From Thioalbus denitrificans (GTDB lineage: Bacteria; Pseudomonadota; Gammaproteobacteria; DSM-26407): a stretch of DNA of 64,000 nt. Where the stretch lies: positions 206,150 through 270,149 of the forward strand of contig NZ_QPJY01000001.1 of the NCBI RefSeq assembly GCF_003337735.1, given 5' to 3'. This document shows, one piece after another, positions 26,974-35,752 of this stretch. The position numbers were made by a program, and so were the translations under genes. Each line of letters begins with the position of its first letter. Position 1 is the stretch's first letter. The notes under the pieces were generated by a model. That model saw only the letters and a program-made list of their open reading frames with translations, ran no database searches and was not told the origin of the DNA.

Positions 26974-27675
26974 TCAATCGGCGGCGATGGTCCGCAGGGA
27001 CTTGATATCGCAGCGGAAACGGCCCGGTGCGATCTCGGCGATGACATTCTTGCGCTTGAACTCCGCCACCATGCGGCTGGCGGTTTCGGTGGTGATGCCG
27101 AGCATGGCGCCCACATCCTCGCGGCTGAACAGTTCGCAGGCGGGCTCGCCGTTGCGTTCCACCAGCCGCAGCAGGAGCCGGGCCACGCGCTGGCGCGCCG
27201 TGCCGGTGGAGAGCTGGGTGAGCCAGGCGTCGGCCTCGCTCAGGGCCCGCTGCCAGCGGCGCATCAGCTCCTGGTGCAGCCCCGGGTTGTCCCGATCCAG
27301 GCGCTTCACCACGTCGATGGGCAGGCGGCAGACGGAGGCCGGCTGCAGCACTACCGCGTCGTGCTGGTAGGGCTGGCCCAGCAGGGCCTCGAGTCCCGCC
27401 ACGTCGGTGCTGTGCACCAGTCGCACGATGCGCTGGCCGCCGTCGGGCAGGTACTGCACCAGCTTCAGCAGACCGCTGCGGATGGTGTAGACCGCGTCGC
27501 CCGGATCGCCGGCACGGTAGAGCACCTGGTGCGGGGCCAGGTTGAACTCTTCGATGGGCCGATGAATCTGGTCGAAATCCTTCTCCTCCAGCCCGGCGAA
27601 GAGCACCGAGGTGCGTAGGCTGCAGTTCAGGCAGTCGGCCTCGCCGCGCCAGGCGGCTTTGGAGGTGATGCTCAT
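26974..27675 (-). CDS. Crp/Fnr-family regulator with incomplete FNR cysteine set
   Basis: Protein of 233 residues: cAMP-type beta-roll (about 25-140), dimer helix, and C-terminal helix-turn-helix with LGITTETASRMV, keeping the E-x2-S-R residues that read TTGAT half sites. E. coli FNR holds its [4Fe-4S] cluster with Cys20, 23, 29 and 122. Here Cys15, Cys18 and Cys116 align with three of them, but the Cys29 position is Val24. It may use another ligand or sense something else. It lies between cyd and nap, both of which have FNR-type boxes. A box at 27782-27795 overlaps its own likely -35, so autoregulation is likely. The start MSITSK follows GAGCACCAT-type spacing and is tentative. Confidence 0.85.
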   Translation of the reverse strand: MSITSKAAWRGEADCLNCSLRTSVLFAGLEEKDFDQIHRPIEEFNLAPHQVLYRAGDPGDAVYTIRSGLLKLVQYLPDGGQRIVRLVHSTDVAGLEALLGQPYQHDAVVLQPASVCRLPIDVVKRLDRDNPGLHQELMRRWQRALSEADAWLTQLSTGTARQRVARLLLRLVERNGEPACELFSREDVGAMLGITTETASRMVAEFKRKNVIAEIAPGRFRCDIKSLRTIAAD

Positions 27676-27781
27676 GGTCGGCGATGGTGCTCGCTGGTGA
27701 CGCCTTGCGGGTGGCCCGAGTGCAAACATCCGGTCACCGCGAATCGTGTTGACATATGAGTATATCACCACAGATACAACG

Positions 27782-27795
27782 TTGATCCAGATCAA
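27782..27795. promoter_or_regulatory. FNR/ANR-type box, fnr-nap divergent region, site 1
   Basis: Perfect TTGAT-CCAG-ATCAA, 106 bp before the regulator gene and 133 bp before napF. On the minus strand it is followed, after 17 bp, by TATACT, so binding would overlap the promoter of the Fnr-like gene itself. Confidence 0.8.
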
Positions 27796-27830
27796 GAACG
27801 CATACAAAAAGTAGGTATTGGCGGGCCGGC

Positions 27831-27844
27831 TTGATGTAAGTCAA
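27831..27844 (+). promoter_or_regulatory. FNR/ANR-type box, fnr-nap divergent region, site 2
   Basis: TTGAT-GTAA-GTCAA, one mismatch, 84 bp before the napF start and 49 bp from site 1. Its position fits activation of the nap operon. Confidence 0.72.
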
Positions 27845-27927
27845 TGGGTTAGCTGAATGCGATAGGAACATCCACCTTACCAGGACGACGCGGTCACTGT
27901 TTACCACTCTGGGGAGAGGGCCGGTAG

Positions 27928-28470
27928 ATGGGTGTTCAGCTGCACAGAAGGCAGTTCCTGCGGGGGGATTTCCGGTCACGGAATCACCCCCGGCGCCCAC
28001 CCTGGTCTCGTCCCGAGTCCGAGTTCACCCACCTCTGCGACCGCTGTGGCCACTGCATCAGCCGCTGCGAGTCACGGATCCTCGTCAGCGGCAGCGGCGG
28101 CTTCCCCGAACTGGACTTCCGGCACGGCGAGTGCACCTTCTGCGCCGCCTGCCTGGAGGCCTGTCACAGCGGCGCCCTGCGCCGCGCGCCGGCAACCGGT
28201 TCCCGCCCCGCCCGGCCCTGGCACGCCGTGGTGAGCATCGGCGCCGATTGCATCGCCCGGCGGGGAGTGGAGTGCCGGGTCTGCGGCGAGCAGTGCGGGG
28301 AGCGGGTGCTGCGCTTCCGCCTGCGTGCGGGCGGGGTGGCCCTGCCCGAGGTCGGGGCGGCGCCCTGCTCCGGATGCGGCGCCTGTGTCGCCCCCTGCCC
28401 GACCGGGGCGGTGGAAGTCACGCTCACGCCCCTCGACGAACACCCATCCCAGGAGGTCATTTCGTCATGA
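27928..28470 (+). CDS. napF: NapF ferredoxin-type protein
   Basis: Cytoplasmic iron-sulfur protein of 180 residues, first gene of napFDAGHB. Four cysteine groups can hold [4Fe-4S] clusters: CDRCGHCISRC, CTFCAACLEAC, CIARRGVECRVCGEQC and CSGCGACVAPC. The third is spaced oddly, as is usual in NapF. It assists NapA maturation before Tat export. An N-terminal RRQFLRG segment resembles a Tat-like start but no hydrophobic stretch follows. The stop overlaps the napD start (ATGA). Confidence 0.92.
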   Translation: MGVQLHRRQFLRGDFRSRNHPRRPPWSRPESEFTHLCDRCGHCISRCESRILVSGSGGFPELDFRHGECTFCAACLEACHSGALRRAPATGSRPARPWHAVVSIGADCIARRGVECRVCGEQCGERVLRFRLRAGGVALPEVGAAPCSGCGACVAPCPTGAVEVTLTPLDEHPSQEVISS

Positions 28471-28727
28471 ATCTCTGCAGCATGGTGCTCAATGCCAGGC
28501 CCGCGCAGGCGGCCGCGGTCAGGACCCGGTTGGAGGCTATCGAGGGCGTGGAGGTTCACGCCGTCAGCGATACCGGCCGCCTGGTCCTCACCCTCGAGCA
28601 CCCCGACCGCACCTATTACGCCGAAACCATGATGCAGATGCATAACGTGGCGGGCGTGCTGAGCGCCGCCCTCATCTACGAATTCCACGATGAACAAGAG
28701 GTCACCCAGAAGGAGGTGTCGCAATGA
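28467..28727 (+). CDS. napD: NapD chaperone for nitrate reductase
   Basis: Protein of 86 residues starting [14 protein letters not shown], the usual opening of NapD, the cytoplasmic chaperone that binds the NapA Tat signal peptide. The conserved [19 protein letters not shown] segment is present near the end. It overlaps napF by 4 bp and napA by 4 bp (ATGA at both joins), so translation is tightly coupled. Confidence 0.95.
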   Translation: MNLCSMVLNARPAQAAAVRTRLEAIEGVEVHAVSDTGRLVLTLEHPDRTYYAETMMQMHNVAGVLSAALIYEFHDEQEVTQKEVSQ

Positions 28728-31225
28728 AACTGTCACGGCGCGATTTCATCAAGTCCAACGCCATTGCCGCGGCGGCCGCCGCGGCCGGCGTCACGGTTCC
28801 CGGTGCCCAGGCGCTGGCACAGGCGGCGGCGGATGAGGGCATCCGTTGGGACAAGATCCCGTGCCGGTTCTGCGGTACCGGGTGCAGCGTGCTCGCCGGC
28901 GTCAAGGATGGGCGCATGGTGGCCAGCCAGGGCGATCCCGACGCCCCGGTGAACCGGGGCCTGAACTGCATCAAGGGCTACTTCCTGAGCAAGATCATGT
29001 ACGGCAAGGATCGCCTCACCCAGCCGCTGCTGCGCAAGAAGAACGGCCAGTTCGACAAGAACGGCGACTTCGAGCCGGTCTCCTGGGACGAGGCCTTCGA
29101 CGTCATGGCCCAGAAGTGGAAGGCGGCGCTGAAGGACAAGGGGGACAGCGGCGTGGGCATGTTCGGCTCGGGCCAGTGGACGGTATGGGAGGGCTACGCC
29201 GCCTCCAAGTTCATCAAGGGCGGCCTGCGCTCCAACAACCTCGATCCCAATGCGCGCCACTGCATGGCCTCGGCCGTGGTGGGCTTCATCCGCGCCTTCG
29301 GCATCGACGAGCCCATGGGCTGCTACGACGACCTGGAGCATGCCGACGCGTTCGTGCTCTGGGGCGCCAACATGGCGGAGATGCACCCGATCCTCTGGTC
29401 GCGCCTCACCGACACCCGCCTGACCAAGCCGGGCTGCGAGGTGCACGTGCTCTCCACCTACGAGAACCGCTGCTTCGAGCTGGCCGACAACGGCATGGTG
29501 TTCGTGCCGCAGACCGATCTGGCCATCCTCAACTACATCGCCAATTACATCATCCAGAACAAGGCCTACAACAAGGACTTCGTGGAGCAGAAGGTCAACT
29601 TCACCAGGACCGCCACCGACATCGGCTACGGCCTGCGCCCGGATCATCCGCTGGAGCAGAAGGCCGCCAACGCCGGCAGCGGCAAGCTGGAGAAGATCAG
29701 CTTCGAGGAGTACGCCAAGGCGGTGGAGCCCTACACGCTGGAGTATGTCGCCGAGCTCTCCGGTGTCCCGGCCAAGCAGCTGGAGCAGCTGGCGAAGGTC
29801 TATGCCGACCCGAACAAGAAGGTCTCCTCCTACTGGACCATGGGCTTCAACCAGCACACCCGCGGCAGCTGGGTCAACGGCCTGCTCTACAACGTGCACC
29901 TGCTGGTGGGCAAGATCTCCGAGCCCGGCAACAGCCCCTTCTCGCTGACCGGACAGCCCTCGGCCTGCGGCACCGCCCGCGAGGTGGGCACCTTCGCCCA
30001 CCGCCTGCCGGCGGACCTGCTGGTGGCCAAGGACGAGCACCGCGCCATCGCCGAGAAAATCTGGAAGCTGCCCGAGGGGACCATCAATCCGAAGGTGGGC
30101 TTCCACGCCGTTCTCATGCACCGGATGCTCAAGGACGGCAAGATGAACTGCTACTGGCAGATGTGCAACAACAACATGCAGGCCGCCGCCAACATGAACG
30201 GCGAGAGCTACCCCGGCTGGCGGAATCCGGAGAATTTCATCACCGTCTCCGACCCCTACCCCACCGTCTCGGCAATGGCCGCGGATCTCATCCTGCCCAC
30301 CGCCATGTGGGCGGAGAAGGAGGGCGCCTACGGCAACGCCGAGCGGCGCACCCAGTTCTGGCGCCAGCAGGTGAGGGCGCCGGGCGAGTCGCGCTCCGAC
30401 CTGTGGCAGATCATGGAGTTCGCCAAGCGCTTCACCGTGGACGAGGTGTGGCCCGAGGAGCTCATCGCCAAGATGCCCGAGTACCGCGGCAAGACCCTCT
30501 ACGAGGTGCTCTACGAGAACGGCCAGGTGAACGCCTTCCCCCGGCAGCAGGTCACCGACGAGGCGGGCAACGCCTACGACAACGACGAGATGGAGCATTT
30601 CGGCTACTACGTGCAGAAGGGGCTGTTCGAGGAGTACGCCTCCTTCGGCCGCGGCCATGCCCATGACCTGGCGCCCTTCGACGCCTACCATACGGCCCGC
30701 GGCCTGCGCTGGCCCGTGGTGGACGGCAAGGAGACCCTGTGGCGGTTCCGCGAGGGCTACGACCCATACGTCAAGGCCGGCGAGGGGGTCAAGTTCTACG
30801 GCAAGCCCGACGGGCGCGCCAACATCATCTTCGCGCCCTACGAGCCGCCGGCGGAGAGCCCGGATGCGGATTTCGACCTGTGGCTGTGCACCGGCCGCGT
30901 GCTGGAGCACTGGCACTCCGGCTCCATGACCCGGCGCGTGCCCGAGCTCTACCGGGCGGTGCCCGACGCGGTGGTGTTCATGCACCCGAACGACGCCAAG
31001 AAGCGGCGGCTGCGCAACGGCAGCAAGGTGAAGGTGGTGTCGCGCCGGGGCGAGGTGCTGACCCGGGTCGAGACCCGCGGGCGCAACCTGCCGCCCGAGG
31101 GGCTGGTGTTCATGCCCTGGTTCGACGCCGGCCAGCTGGTGAACAAGCTCACCCTCGATGCCACCTGCCCGCTGTCCAAGGAGACGGACTACAAGAAGTG
31201 CGCGGTGAAGGTGGAGCGGGCCTGA
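28724..31225 (+). CDS. napA: Periplasmic nitrate reductase catalytic subunit
   Basis: Molybdopterin enzyme of 833 residues, about the E. coli length of 828, reducing nitrate to nitrite. A Tat signal ([15 protein letters not shown]) is followed by the [4Fe-4S] motif C-x2-C-x3-C...C ([13 protein letters not shown] and LNCIKGYF). The molybdenum-ligand cysteine is in [13 protein letters not shown]. The C-terminal molydopterin-binding domain is complete ([17 protein letters not shown]). It needs NapD, NapB and a quinol-oxidising route by NapC or NapGH, all encoded here. Confidence 0.98.
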   Translation: MKLSRRDFIKSNAIAAAAAAAGVTVPGAQALAQAAADEGIRWDKIPCRFCGTGCSVLAGVKDGRMVASQGDPDAPVNRGLNCIKGYFLSKIMYGKDRLTQPLLRKKNGQFDKNGDFEPVSWDEAFDVMAQKWKAALKDKGDSGVGMFGSGQWTVWEGYAASKFIKGGLRSNNLDPNARHCMASAVVGFIRAFGIDEPMGCYDDLEHADAFVLWGANMAEMHPILWSRLTDTRLTKPGCEVHVLSTYENRCFELADNGMVFVPQTDLAILNYIANYIIQNKAYNKDFVEQKVNFTRTATDIGYGLRPDHPLEQKAANAGSGKLEKISFEEYAKAVEPYTLEYVAELSGVPAKQLEQLAKVYADPNKKVSSYWTMGFNQHTRGSWVNGLLYNVHLLVGKISEPGNSPFSLTGQPSACGTAREVGTFAHRLPADLLVAKDEHRAIAEKIWKLPEGTINPKVGFHAVLMHRMLKDGKMNCYWQMCNNNMQAAANMNGESYPGWRNPENFITVSDPYPTVSAMAADLILPTAMWAEKEGAYGNAERRTQFWRQQVRAPGESRSDLWQIMEFAKRFTVDEVWPEELIAKMPEYRGKTLYEVLYENGQVNAFPRQQVTDEAGNAYDNDEMEHFGYYVQKGLFEEYASFGRGHAHDLAPFDAYHTARGLRWPVVDGKETLWRFREGYDPYVKAGEGVKFYGKPDGRANIIFAPYEPPAESPDADFDLWLCTGRVLEHWHSGSMTRRVPELYRAVPDAVVFMHPNDAKKRRLRNGSKVKVVSRRGEVLTRVETRGRNLPPEGLVFMPWFDAGQLVNKLTLDATCPLSKETDYKKCAVKVERA

Positions 31226-31284
31226 GGCAGTCCTGATGCGGGCCGCCGGCGCTGCACGCCGGCGGCCCGCGGAGACGGAGAACG

Positions 31285-32160
31285 ATGAACGGTGGCAGTG
31301 GCGAGAAGGGCAGCGGCCATCCGGCGCAGCCGGGACGGCGGCGGTTCCTGGGAGATCTGGCGCGTACGGCCTGCGGAGTGGGCGTGCTGGGACTGGGGCT
31401 CGGCCTGCATGCCAGCCGGGCCAACGCCCTGCCGGCCGCCGCCATCCGCCCGCCGGGCGCCCTGCCGGAGGCGGAGTTTCTGGCCGCCTGCACCCGCTGC
31501 GGTCTCTGCGTCCGCGGCTGTCCCTACGATGTGCTGAAACTGGCGGGCCTGCTGGACGAGGCCCCGGCGGGTACGCCCTATTTCGTGGCCCGCACGGAGC
31601 CCTGCGTGATGTGCGAGGACATTCCCTGCGTGCCGGTCTGCCCCACCGGCGCCCTGGATCATGCCCTGACCGACATCCACGAGGCGCGCATGGGGCTGGC
31701 GGTGGTGGTGGACCACGAGGCCTGCATCGCCTTCCAGGGTCTGCGCTGCGAAGTCTGCTTCAACATCTGCCCGGTGCGGGGCAAGGCCATCACCCTGGAC
31801 CTGCAGCACAATGCCCGATCCGGCAAGCATGCGCTGTTCATCCCGGTGGTGCATTCGGCGGACTGCACCGGCTGCGGACTGTGCGAGAAGGCCTGCATCC
31901 TGGAGGAGGCGGCCATCAAGGTGCTGCCCATGCGGCTGGCCAAGGGTGAACTGGGCCACCACTACCGTCTCGGCTGGGAGCAGAAGGCCGAGCATGGCGG
32001 CAGCCTGGTGACGCCGGACCAGCAACACCGGTACAACCTGCCCGAGGGAGTGCGCTACGAGCATGGCGGCCGGGGGCTGATCATCGACGAAGGTGCGGAG
32101 TCGCCCTACTCCGACAATCCGCTCGATACCCTCAACCGCGGACTGGAGCCGGATCGATGA
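31285..32160 (+). CDS. napG: NapG ferredoxin-type quinol dehydrogenase subunit
   Basis: Protein of 291 residues with a Tat signal ([15 protein letters not shown]) and four [4Fe-4S] motifs in the mature part: [43 protein letters not shown] and [11 protein letters not shown]. NapG works with NapH at the periplasmic side to pass electrons from menaquinol or ubiquinol to NapB-NapA. It follows napA by 59 bp, with GGAG before the ATG, and overlaps napH by 4 bp. Confidence 0.96.
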   Translation: MNGGSGEKGSGHPAQPGRRRFLGDLARTACGVGVLGLGLGLHASRANALPAAAIRPPGALPEAEFLAACTRCGLCVRGCPYDVLKLAGLLDEAPAGTPYFVARTEPCVMCEDIPCVPVCPTGALDHALTDIHEARMGLAVVVDHEACIAFQGLRCEVCFNICPVRGKAITLDLQHNARSGKHALFIPVVHSADCTGCGLCEKACILEEAAIKVLPMRLAKGELGHHYRLGWEQKAEHGGSLVTPDQQHRYNLPEGVRYEHGGRGLIIDEGAESPYSDNPLDTLNRGLEPDR

Positions 32161-33077
32161 GCGGCGGAGGAAAAACCGGACTGACGGCCACGCTGAACCG
32201 GGGCTGGTGGCAAACCCGCAAGTGGCTGGTGCTGCGGCGGGTGAGCCAGCTGGGCATCCTGGGACTGTTCCTGCTCGGACCGCTGGCGGGCGTGCGCATC
32301 ATCGACGGCAATCTCTCCTCCAGCCTGCTGCTGGATACGGTCCCGATGACCGATCCGCTGCTGTTCCTGCAGATGCTGGTGGCGGGGTTCCTGGTGCCGG
32401 CCGGCACGGCGGTGCTGGGCGCGGCGCTGGTCATGGGCTTCTACCTGCTGGTGGGCGGGCGGGTGTTCTGCAGCTGGGTCTGTCCGGTGAACCTGGTGAC
32501 GGATGCGGCGGGCTGGCTGCGGTTGCGGCTCGACCTCCACGGCGGGATCAACCTTGCCCGCTCGACCCGCTACTGGATGCTGGCGCTGGTGCTGCTGCTC
32601 GCCCTGGCGACCGGGAGCCTGGCCTACGAGCTGGTCAACCCGGTCTCGTTGCTGCACCGGGGCATCATCTTCGGGCTCGGATCCGCCGCCTTTGTGGCCC
32701 TGGCGCTGTTCCTGTTCGACCTGTTCGTGGCCCGGCGCGGCTGGTGCGGCCATCTCTGTCCGATGGGCGCCTTCTACGGACTGGTGGGCGCGGTGAGCCC
32801 GGTCAGGGTACGGGCGGATCAGCGCGCGGCCTGCGATGACTGCATGGAGTGCTTCGTGGTCTGTCCCGAGCCGCAGGTGATCAGGCCGGCGCTCAAGGGT
32901 GCGGAGGCCGGGCGTGGCCCGGTGATCCTGGCCGGTGAGTGCACCAATTGCGGCCGTTGCATCGAAGTATGCCCCCAGGAGGTGTTCGCGTTCGGGCTGC
33001 GCTATCCCAACCGGGAGCGGGGGCAGGGGAGTGAAACGCGGAGTTCGCCGGGCCTGAGCAAGGGTGCGGCTACGTGA
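32157..33077 (+). CDS. napH: NapH membrane quinol dehydrogenase subunit
   Basis: Membrane protein of 306 residues with about four helices, for example [12 protein letters not shown] and [15 protein letters not shown]. Two CxxxCP motifs (CSWVCPVN and CGHLCPMG) follow the helices, and a cytoplasmic end carries two ferredoxin clusters ([24 protein letters not shown]). It forms the quinol dehydrogenase with NapG. The start overlaps the napG stop (ATGA). Confidence 0.95.
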   Translation: MSGGGKTGLTATLNRGWWQTRKWLVLRRVSQLGILGLFLLGPLAGVRIIDGNLSSSLLLDTVPMTDPLLFLQMLVAGFLVPAGTAVLGAALVMGFYLLVGGRVFCSWVCPVNLVTDAAGWLRLRLDLHGGINLARSTRYWMLALVLLLALATGSLAYELVNPVSLLHRGIIFGLGSAAFVALALFLFDLFVARRGWCGHLCPMGAFYGLVGAVSPVRVRADQRAACDDCMECFVVCPEPQVIRPALKGAEAGRGPVILAGECTNCGRCIEVCPQEVFAFGLRYPNRERGQGSETRSSPGLSKGAAT

Positions 33078-33106
33078 CTGGTAACGATTGAGAGGTGGAG
33101 GTGGCT

Positions 33107-33541
33107 ATGAAGAAACATATCTTGACCATACTCACGGGCGCACTCGTGTTGCTCGCTTCGGTGTCGGCGACCGTGGTCGCGGCCGAGGCGGTGGAATCGC
33201 TGCGCGGGGGGCTGTCCATCGAGGAGCAGAACCAGAGCTTCGAGCTGAAGCGGCAGATGACCGCGGCTGGCGGCTTCGACCGGGGCTGGAAGCAGCAGCC
33301 GCCGCTGGTGCCGCACAAGGTGGACAACGACCGCATTTCGGTGCGCGAGAACACCTGCCTGCGCTGCCACAGCGAGAAGAACTTCGAGAAGGAGAAGGCG
33401 CCCCGCATCGGTGACAGCCACTACCTCGACCGGGACGGCAACAAGCTCGATACCCTCTCCAGCCGGCGCTGGTTCTGCACCCAGTGCCATGTGCCGCAGG
33501 TGGACGCGGCACCGCTGGTGGAGAACACCTTCGGCCGCTAG
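33107..33541 (+). CDS. napB: NapB dihaem cytochrome c
   Basis: Protein of 144 residues, start at ATG 33107 because GGAGG lies five bases before it; an upstream in-frame GTG would break that site. It has a signal peptide (MKKHILTILTGALVLLASVSA) and two haem motifs, CLRCH and CTQCH, as expected for NapB, which carries electrons to NapA in the periplasm. It is last gene of the nap operon, followed by a strong terminator at 33608. Confidence 0.95.
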   Translation: MKKHILTILTGALVLLASVSATVVAAEAVESLRGGLSIEEQNQSFELKRQMTAAGGFDRGWKQQPPLVPHKVDNDRISVRENTCLRCHSEKNFEKEKAPRIGDSHYLDRDGNKLDTLSSRRWFCTQCHVPQVDAAPLVENTFGR

Positions 33542-33607
33542 CGGCCGGGTTCCTGCACGGCTGCAGGATTGCAACAGGACCGGGACCCACTCCCTGTCTC
33601 CGAACCT

Positions 33608-33634
33608 GGGTGCGCCTCGGCGCACCCTTTTTTT
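33608..33634 (+). terminator. Intrinsic terminator of the nap operon
   Basis: GGGTGCGC / GCGCACCC stem (8 bp, 4-base loop CTCG) followed by seven Ts, 66 bp past the napB stop. Confidence 0.9.
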
Positions 33635-33663
33635 GGATAAGGGATAAGGCGGGTGGTTTACTG

Positions 33664-33732
33664 CCGTTTTCCGTTTTCCGTTTTCCGTTTTCCGTGTTCC
33701 GGAATCACGGAATCACGGAATCACGGAATCAC
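33664..33732. repeat. Back-to-back micro-tandem arrays (CCGTTTT)n and (GGAATCAC)n
   Basis: Four perfect 7-bp units CCGTTTT (33664-33691), a variant CCGTGTT, then four perfect 8-bp units GGAATCAC (33701-33732). The join GTGTTCCGGAATCAC is itself palindromic. The last unit overlaps the stop codon of leftward xthA. Not a CRISPR: the units are too short and there are no spacers. Confidence 0.85.
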
Positions 33733-34502
33733 GCCACATCGAAGTCCGCGATCACCGGGGCGTGGTCTGAGGGGCGCTCCCAGCCGCGCGGGGTCCGGTC
33801 CACCGTGCAGGCGCTGCAGGCCGCGGCCAGCTCCTGGCTGGCGAGAATGTGATCGATGCGCAGGCCGTTGTTGCGGCGGAAGGCGGCGGCCCGGTAGTCC
33901 CACCAGGAAAAGACGGCCTCGGGCTGATCGAAGCGGCGGAAGCAGTCCACCAGCCCGAGCGCGGTGAGGCGGCGGAAGGCGGCCCGCTCGGGCTCGCTCA
34001 CCAGCACCTCGCCGGCCCAGGCGGCCGGGTCATGGACGTCGCGATCCTCGGGGGCGATGTTGAAATCCCCCACCACCACCAGGCGCGGGTGGCGTGCGAG
34101 TTCCTCCTCCAGCCACTCGCCCAGCGCCTCCAGCCAGGCCAGCTTGTAGCGGTACTTGTCCGAGTCCACCGCGGCGCCGTTGGGCACGTAGAGATTGATG
34201 AAGCGCACCTGGCCGGCGGTGGCCGCCAGCACCCGGCGCTGCTCGTCGGGGAAGCCCGGGATCTCGGTCGCCACCCCGGTGAGCCCGGGGTCGCGGCTGA
34301 GGACCGCCACGCCGTTGTAGGTCTTCTGTCCGCTGTACAGCGCATGGTAGCCGGCCTCGGCCAGCTCCGCGGCGGGGAAATCGGCATCCTGCAGCTTGGT
34401 TTCCTGCACGCCGAGCAGGTCCGGGCCGGCCTCGGCCAGCCAGGCGACCACCTGGGGCAGGCGCACGCGCAGAGAGTTCACGTTCCAGGTGGCGATGCGC
34501 AT
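33729..34502 (-). CDS. xthA: Exodeoxyribonuclease III
   Basis: Protein of 257 residues of the XthA AP-endonuclease family, acting in base excision repair. Conserved sites are visible: [26 protein letters not shown] (metal Glu), [22 protein letters not shown] and the closing [10 protein letters not shown]. It reads left between napB and napC and so splits the nap genes. Its start is about 190 bp from napC, with an FNR-type box in the gap. Confidence 0.96.
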   Translation of the reverse strand: MRIATWNVNSLRVRLPQVVAWLAEAGPDLLGVQETKLQDADFPAAELAEAGYHALYSGQKTYNGVAVLSRDPGLTGVATEIPGFPDEQRRVLAATAGQVRFINLYVPNGAAVDSDKYRYKLAWLEALGEWLEEELARHPRLVVVGDFNIAPEDRDVHDPAAWAGEVLVSEPERAAFRRLTALGLVDCFRRFDQPEAVFSWWDYRAAAFRRNNGLRIDHILASQELAAACSACTVDRTPRGWERPSDHAPVIADFDVA

Positions 34503-34560
34503 CTCGATGTATTGACCTCGATCATGAAAACCCGTCGAAACCCCCGCCCAATAACCCTGA

Positions 34561-34574
34561 TTGATTTAGGTCAA
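34561..34574 (+). promoter_or_regulatory. FNR/ANR-type box upstream of napC
   Basis: TTGAT-TTAG-GTCAA, one mismatch, 118 bp before napC and 58 bp before xthA. A TACCAT lies 21 bp after the box, the spacing expected for an activator centred at -41.5. Confidence 0.72.
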
Positions 34575-34691
34575 TGTGGGGGTGCAGGGGGGTTCTACCA
34601 TCAAACTCGACCAGCCGGCACCGGGACAAGCTTACACCACCGGGTCCCGCCGTCATCCGGCATACCACGGCCCAAGGGGGAGGGAGCGATC

Positions 34692-35279
34692 ATGACACGG
34701 GTTGGCATGCAGAAAAGCGCCGGTTTCTCGGTAATTTCCGTTCTCATCATCGGCGTGATCCTGGGCGTGATCGGATGGGGCGGCTTCAACTGGGCGATGG
34801 AGCTCACCAATACCGAGACGTTCTGCATCTCCTGCCACGAGATGGAGGAGAACGTCTACCAGGAGTACCAGGAGACGATCCACTACAGCAACCGCACCGG
34901 TGTCCGGGCCACCTGTCCCGACTGCCACGTGCCGAAGGAGTGGATCCACAAGGTCAAGCGCAAGATCCAGGCCAGCAACGAGCTCTACCACAAGGCCATC
35001 GGCAGCATCGATACGCCGGAGAAATTCGAGGCCAAGCGCCTGGAGCTGGCCCTGCATGTGTGGCAGACCATGAAGGCGACCGATTCGCGTGAATGCCGCA
35101 ACTGCCACGATTTCGAATCCATGGACTTCATGGCGCAGCAGTCCCGCAGCGCCGATTATCACGACACCGCCATCGACAGCGGCCAGACCTGCATCGACTG
35201 CCACAAGGGTATCGCCCACCACCTGCCCGAGGGCTGGCAGGCGGCGGCGGAGAGCGCGGGGCTGGCAGGCAATCCCTGA
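34692..35279 (+). CDS. napC: NapC/NirT-family tetrahaem quinol dehydrogenase
   Basis: Protein of 195 residues with one N-terminal membrane anchor (VISVLIIGVILGVIGWGGFNW) and four haem motifs (CISCH, CPDCH, CRNCH, CIDCH). This is the NapC/NirT pattern for moving electrons from quinol to periplasmic reductases. GGGAGCG precedes the ATG. It is separated from napFDAGHB by xthA and has its own FNR-type box, so it may serve other periplasmic acceptors as well. NapGH is also present, so the cell has two quinol routes to NapB. Confidence 0.94.
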   Translation: MTRVGMQKSAGFSVISVLIIGVILGVIGWGGFNWAMELTNTETFCISCHEMEENVYQEYQETIHYSNRTGVRATCPDCHVPKEWIHKVKRKIQASNELYHKAIGSIDTPEKFEAKRLELALHVWQTMKATDSRECRNCHDFESMDFMAQQSRSADYHDTAIDSGQTCIDCHKGIAHHLPEGWQAAAESAGLAGNP

Positions 35280-35283
35280 GCAC

Positions 35284-35322
35284 GGGGGGCTCCCTTCGGG
35301 CGACTCGCTGAATGGGCCTCCA
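35284..35322. repeat. Partial copy of the dispersed repeat at 1-220
   Basis: GGGGGGCTCCCT (35284-35295), five bases, then CGACTCGCTGAATG and a GCCTCCA end (35301-35322). Both blocks match the reverse complement of 119-130 and 1-23, so the middle of about 95 bp is missing. It begins 4 bp past the napC stop. Confidence 0.65.
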
Positions 35323-35402
35323 GGAGTGACGCAGCACACTGGACGGTTCGACCGGGCTCTGCCGCGGCCTGGCGCGCCGGGCGGATGGCGGGGATGGGCC
35401 AA

Positions 35403-35435
35403 GGGGGATGGGAGGCCGGCGCCCTCCCCTCCCCC
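35403..35435 (+). terminator. Purine/pyrimidine hairpin before rpmE
   Basis: GGGGGATGGGAGG (35403-35415) can pair with a pyrimidine-rich inverted arm (35422-35435). There is no T-run. It may close the napC transcript before the rpmE promoter 8 bp later. Confidence 0.4.
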
Positions 35436-35442
35436 TAACCCC

Positions 35443-35471
35443 TTGTGTTCCAATGAACCTTTGGCTATCAT
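35443..35471 (+). promoter_or_regulatory. Sigma-70 promoter of rpmE
   Basis: TTGTGT (35443-35448), 17 bp, TATCAT (35466-35471), giving a start near 35478 and a short leader before the rpmE ATG at 35542. The remainder of the 35280-35541 gap is the repeat and hairpin above. Confidence 0.65.
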
Positions 35472-35541
35472 TCCCGCCCTTACCGCATGCGGTGCCCGGC
35501 ACAGGACCGGGTAGCGGCATCACTGTACGAGAGGCCTGATC

Positions 35542-35748
35542 ATGAAACCGGATATCCATCCCGCCTACAACGAGGTGACCGTCACCTGCAGTTGTGGCAG
35601 CGTCTTCAAGACCCGCTCCACCAGCAACAAGCCGGACATGCACATCGAAGTGTGTTCTGCCTGCCATCCGTTCTACACCGGCCAGCAGAAGATGATGGAT
35701 ACCGCCGGCCGCGTGGATCGCTTCCGCCAGAAGTACGGCATGAAGTAA
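35542..35748 (+). CDS. rpmE: 50S ribosomal protein L31, zinc form
   Basis: Protein of 68 residues with the zinc ligands Cys16, Cys18, Cys38 and Cys41 (TCSCGS, VCSACH) of the C+ form of L31. The start [12 protein letters not shown] is standard. It has its own promoter and is followed four bases later by the nuclease gene, which may be translated by coupling. Confidence 0.98.
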   Translation: MKPDIHPAYNEVTVTCSCGSVFKTRSTSNKPDMHIEVCSACHPFYTGQQKMMDTAGRVDRFRQKYGMK

Positions 35749-35752
35749 GCCG

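Noticed and set aside
28733-30985. 750-codon open frame antisense to napA
   Set aside because: napA is unambiguous on the other strand; the antisense product has the typical shadow composition (His, Val, Gly rich).
33095-33106. GTG start for napB four codons upstream
   Set aside because: It overlaps the GGAGG site that serves the ATG at 33107, and the signal peptide begins naturally at that ATG.
33664-33732. Possible CRISPR-like array
   Set aside because: Units are 7-8 bp, directly adjacent and without unique spacers.
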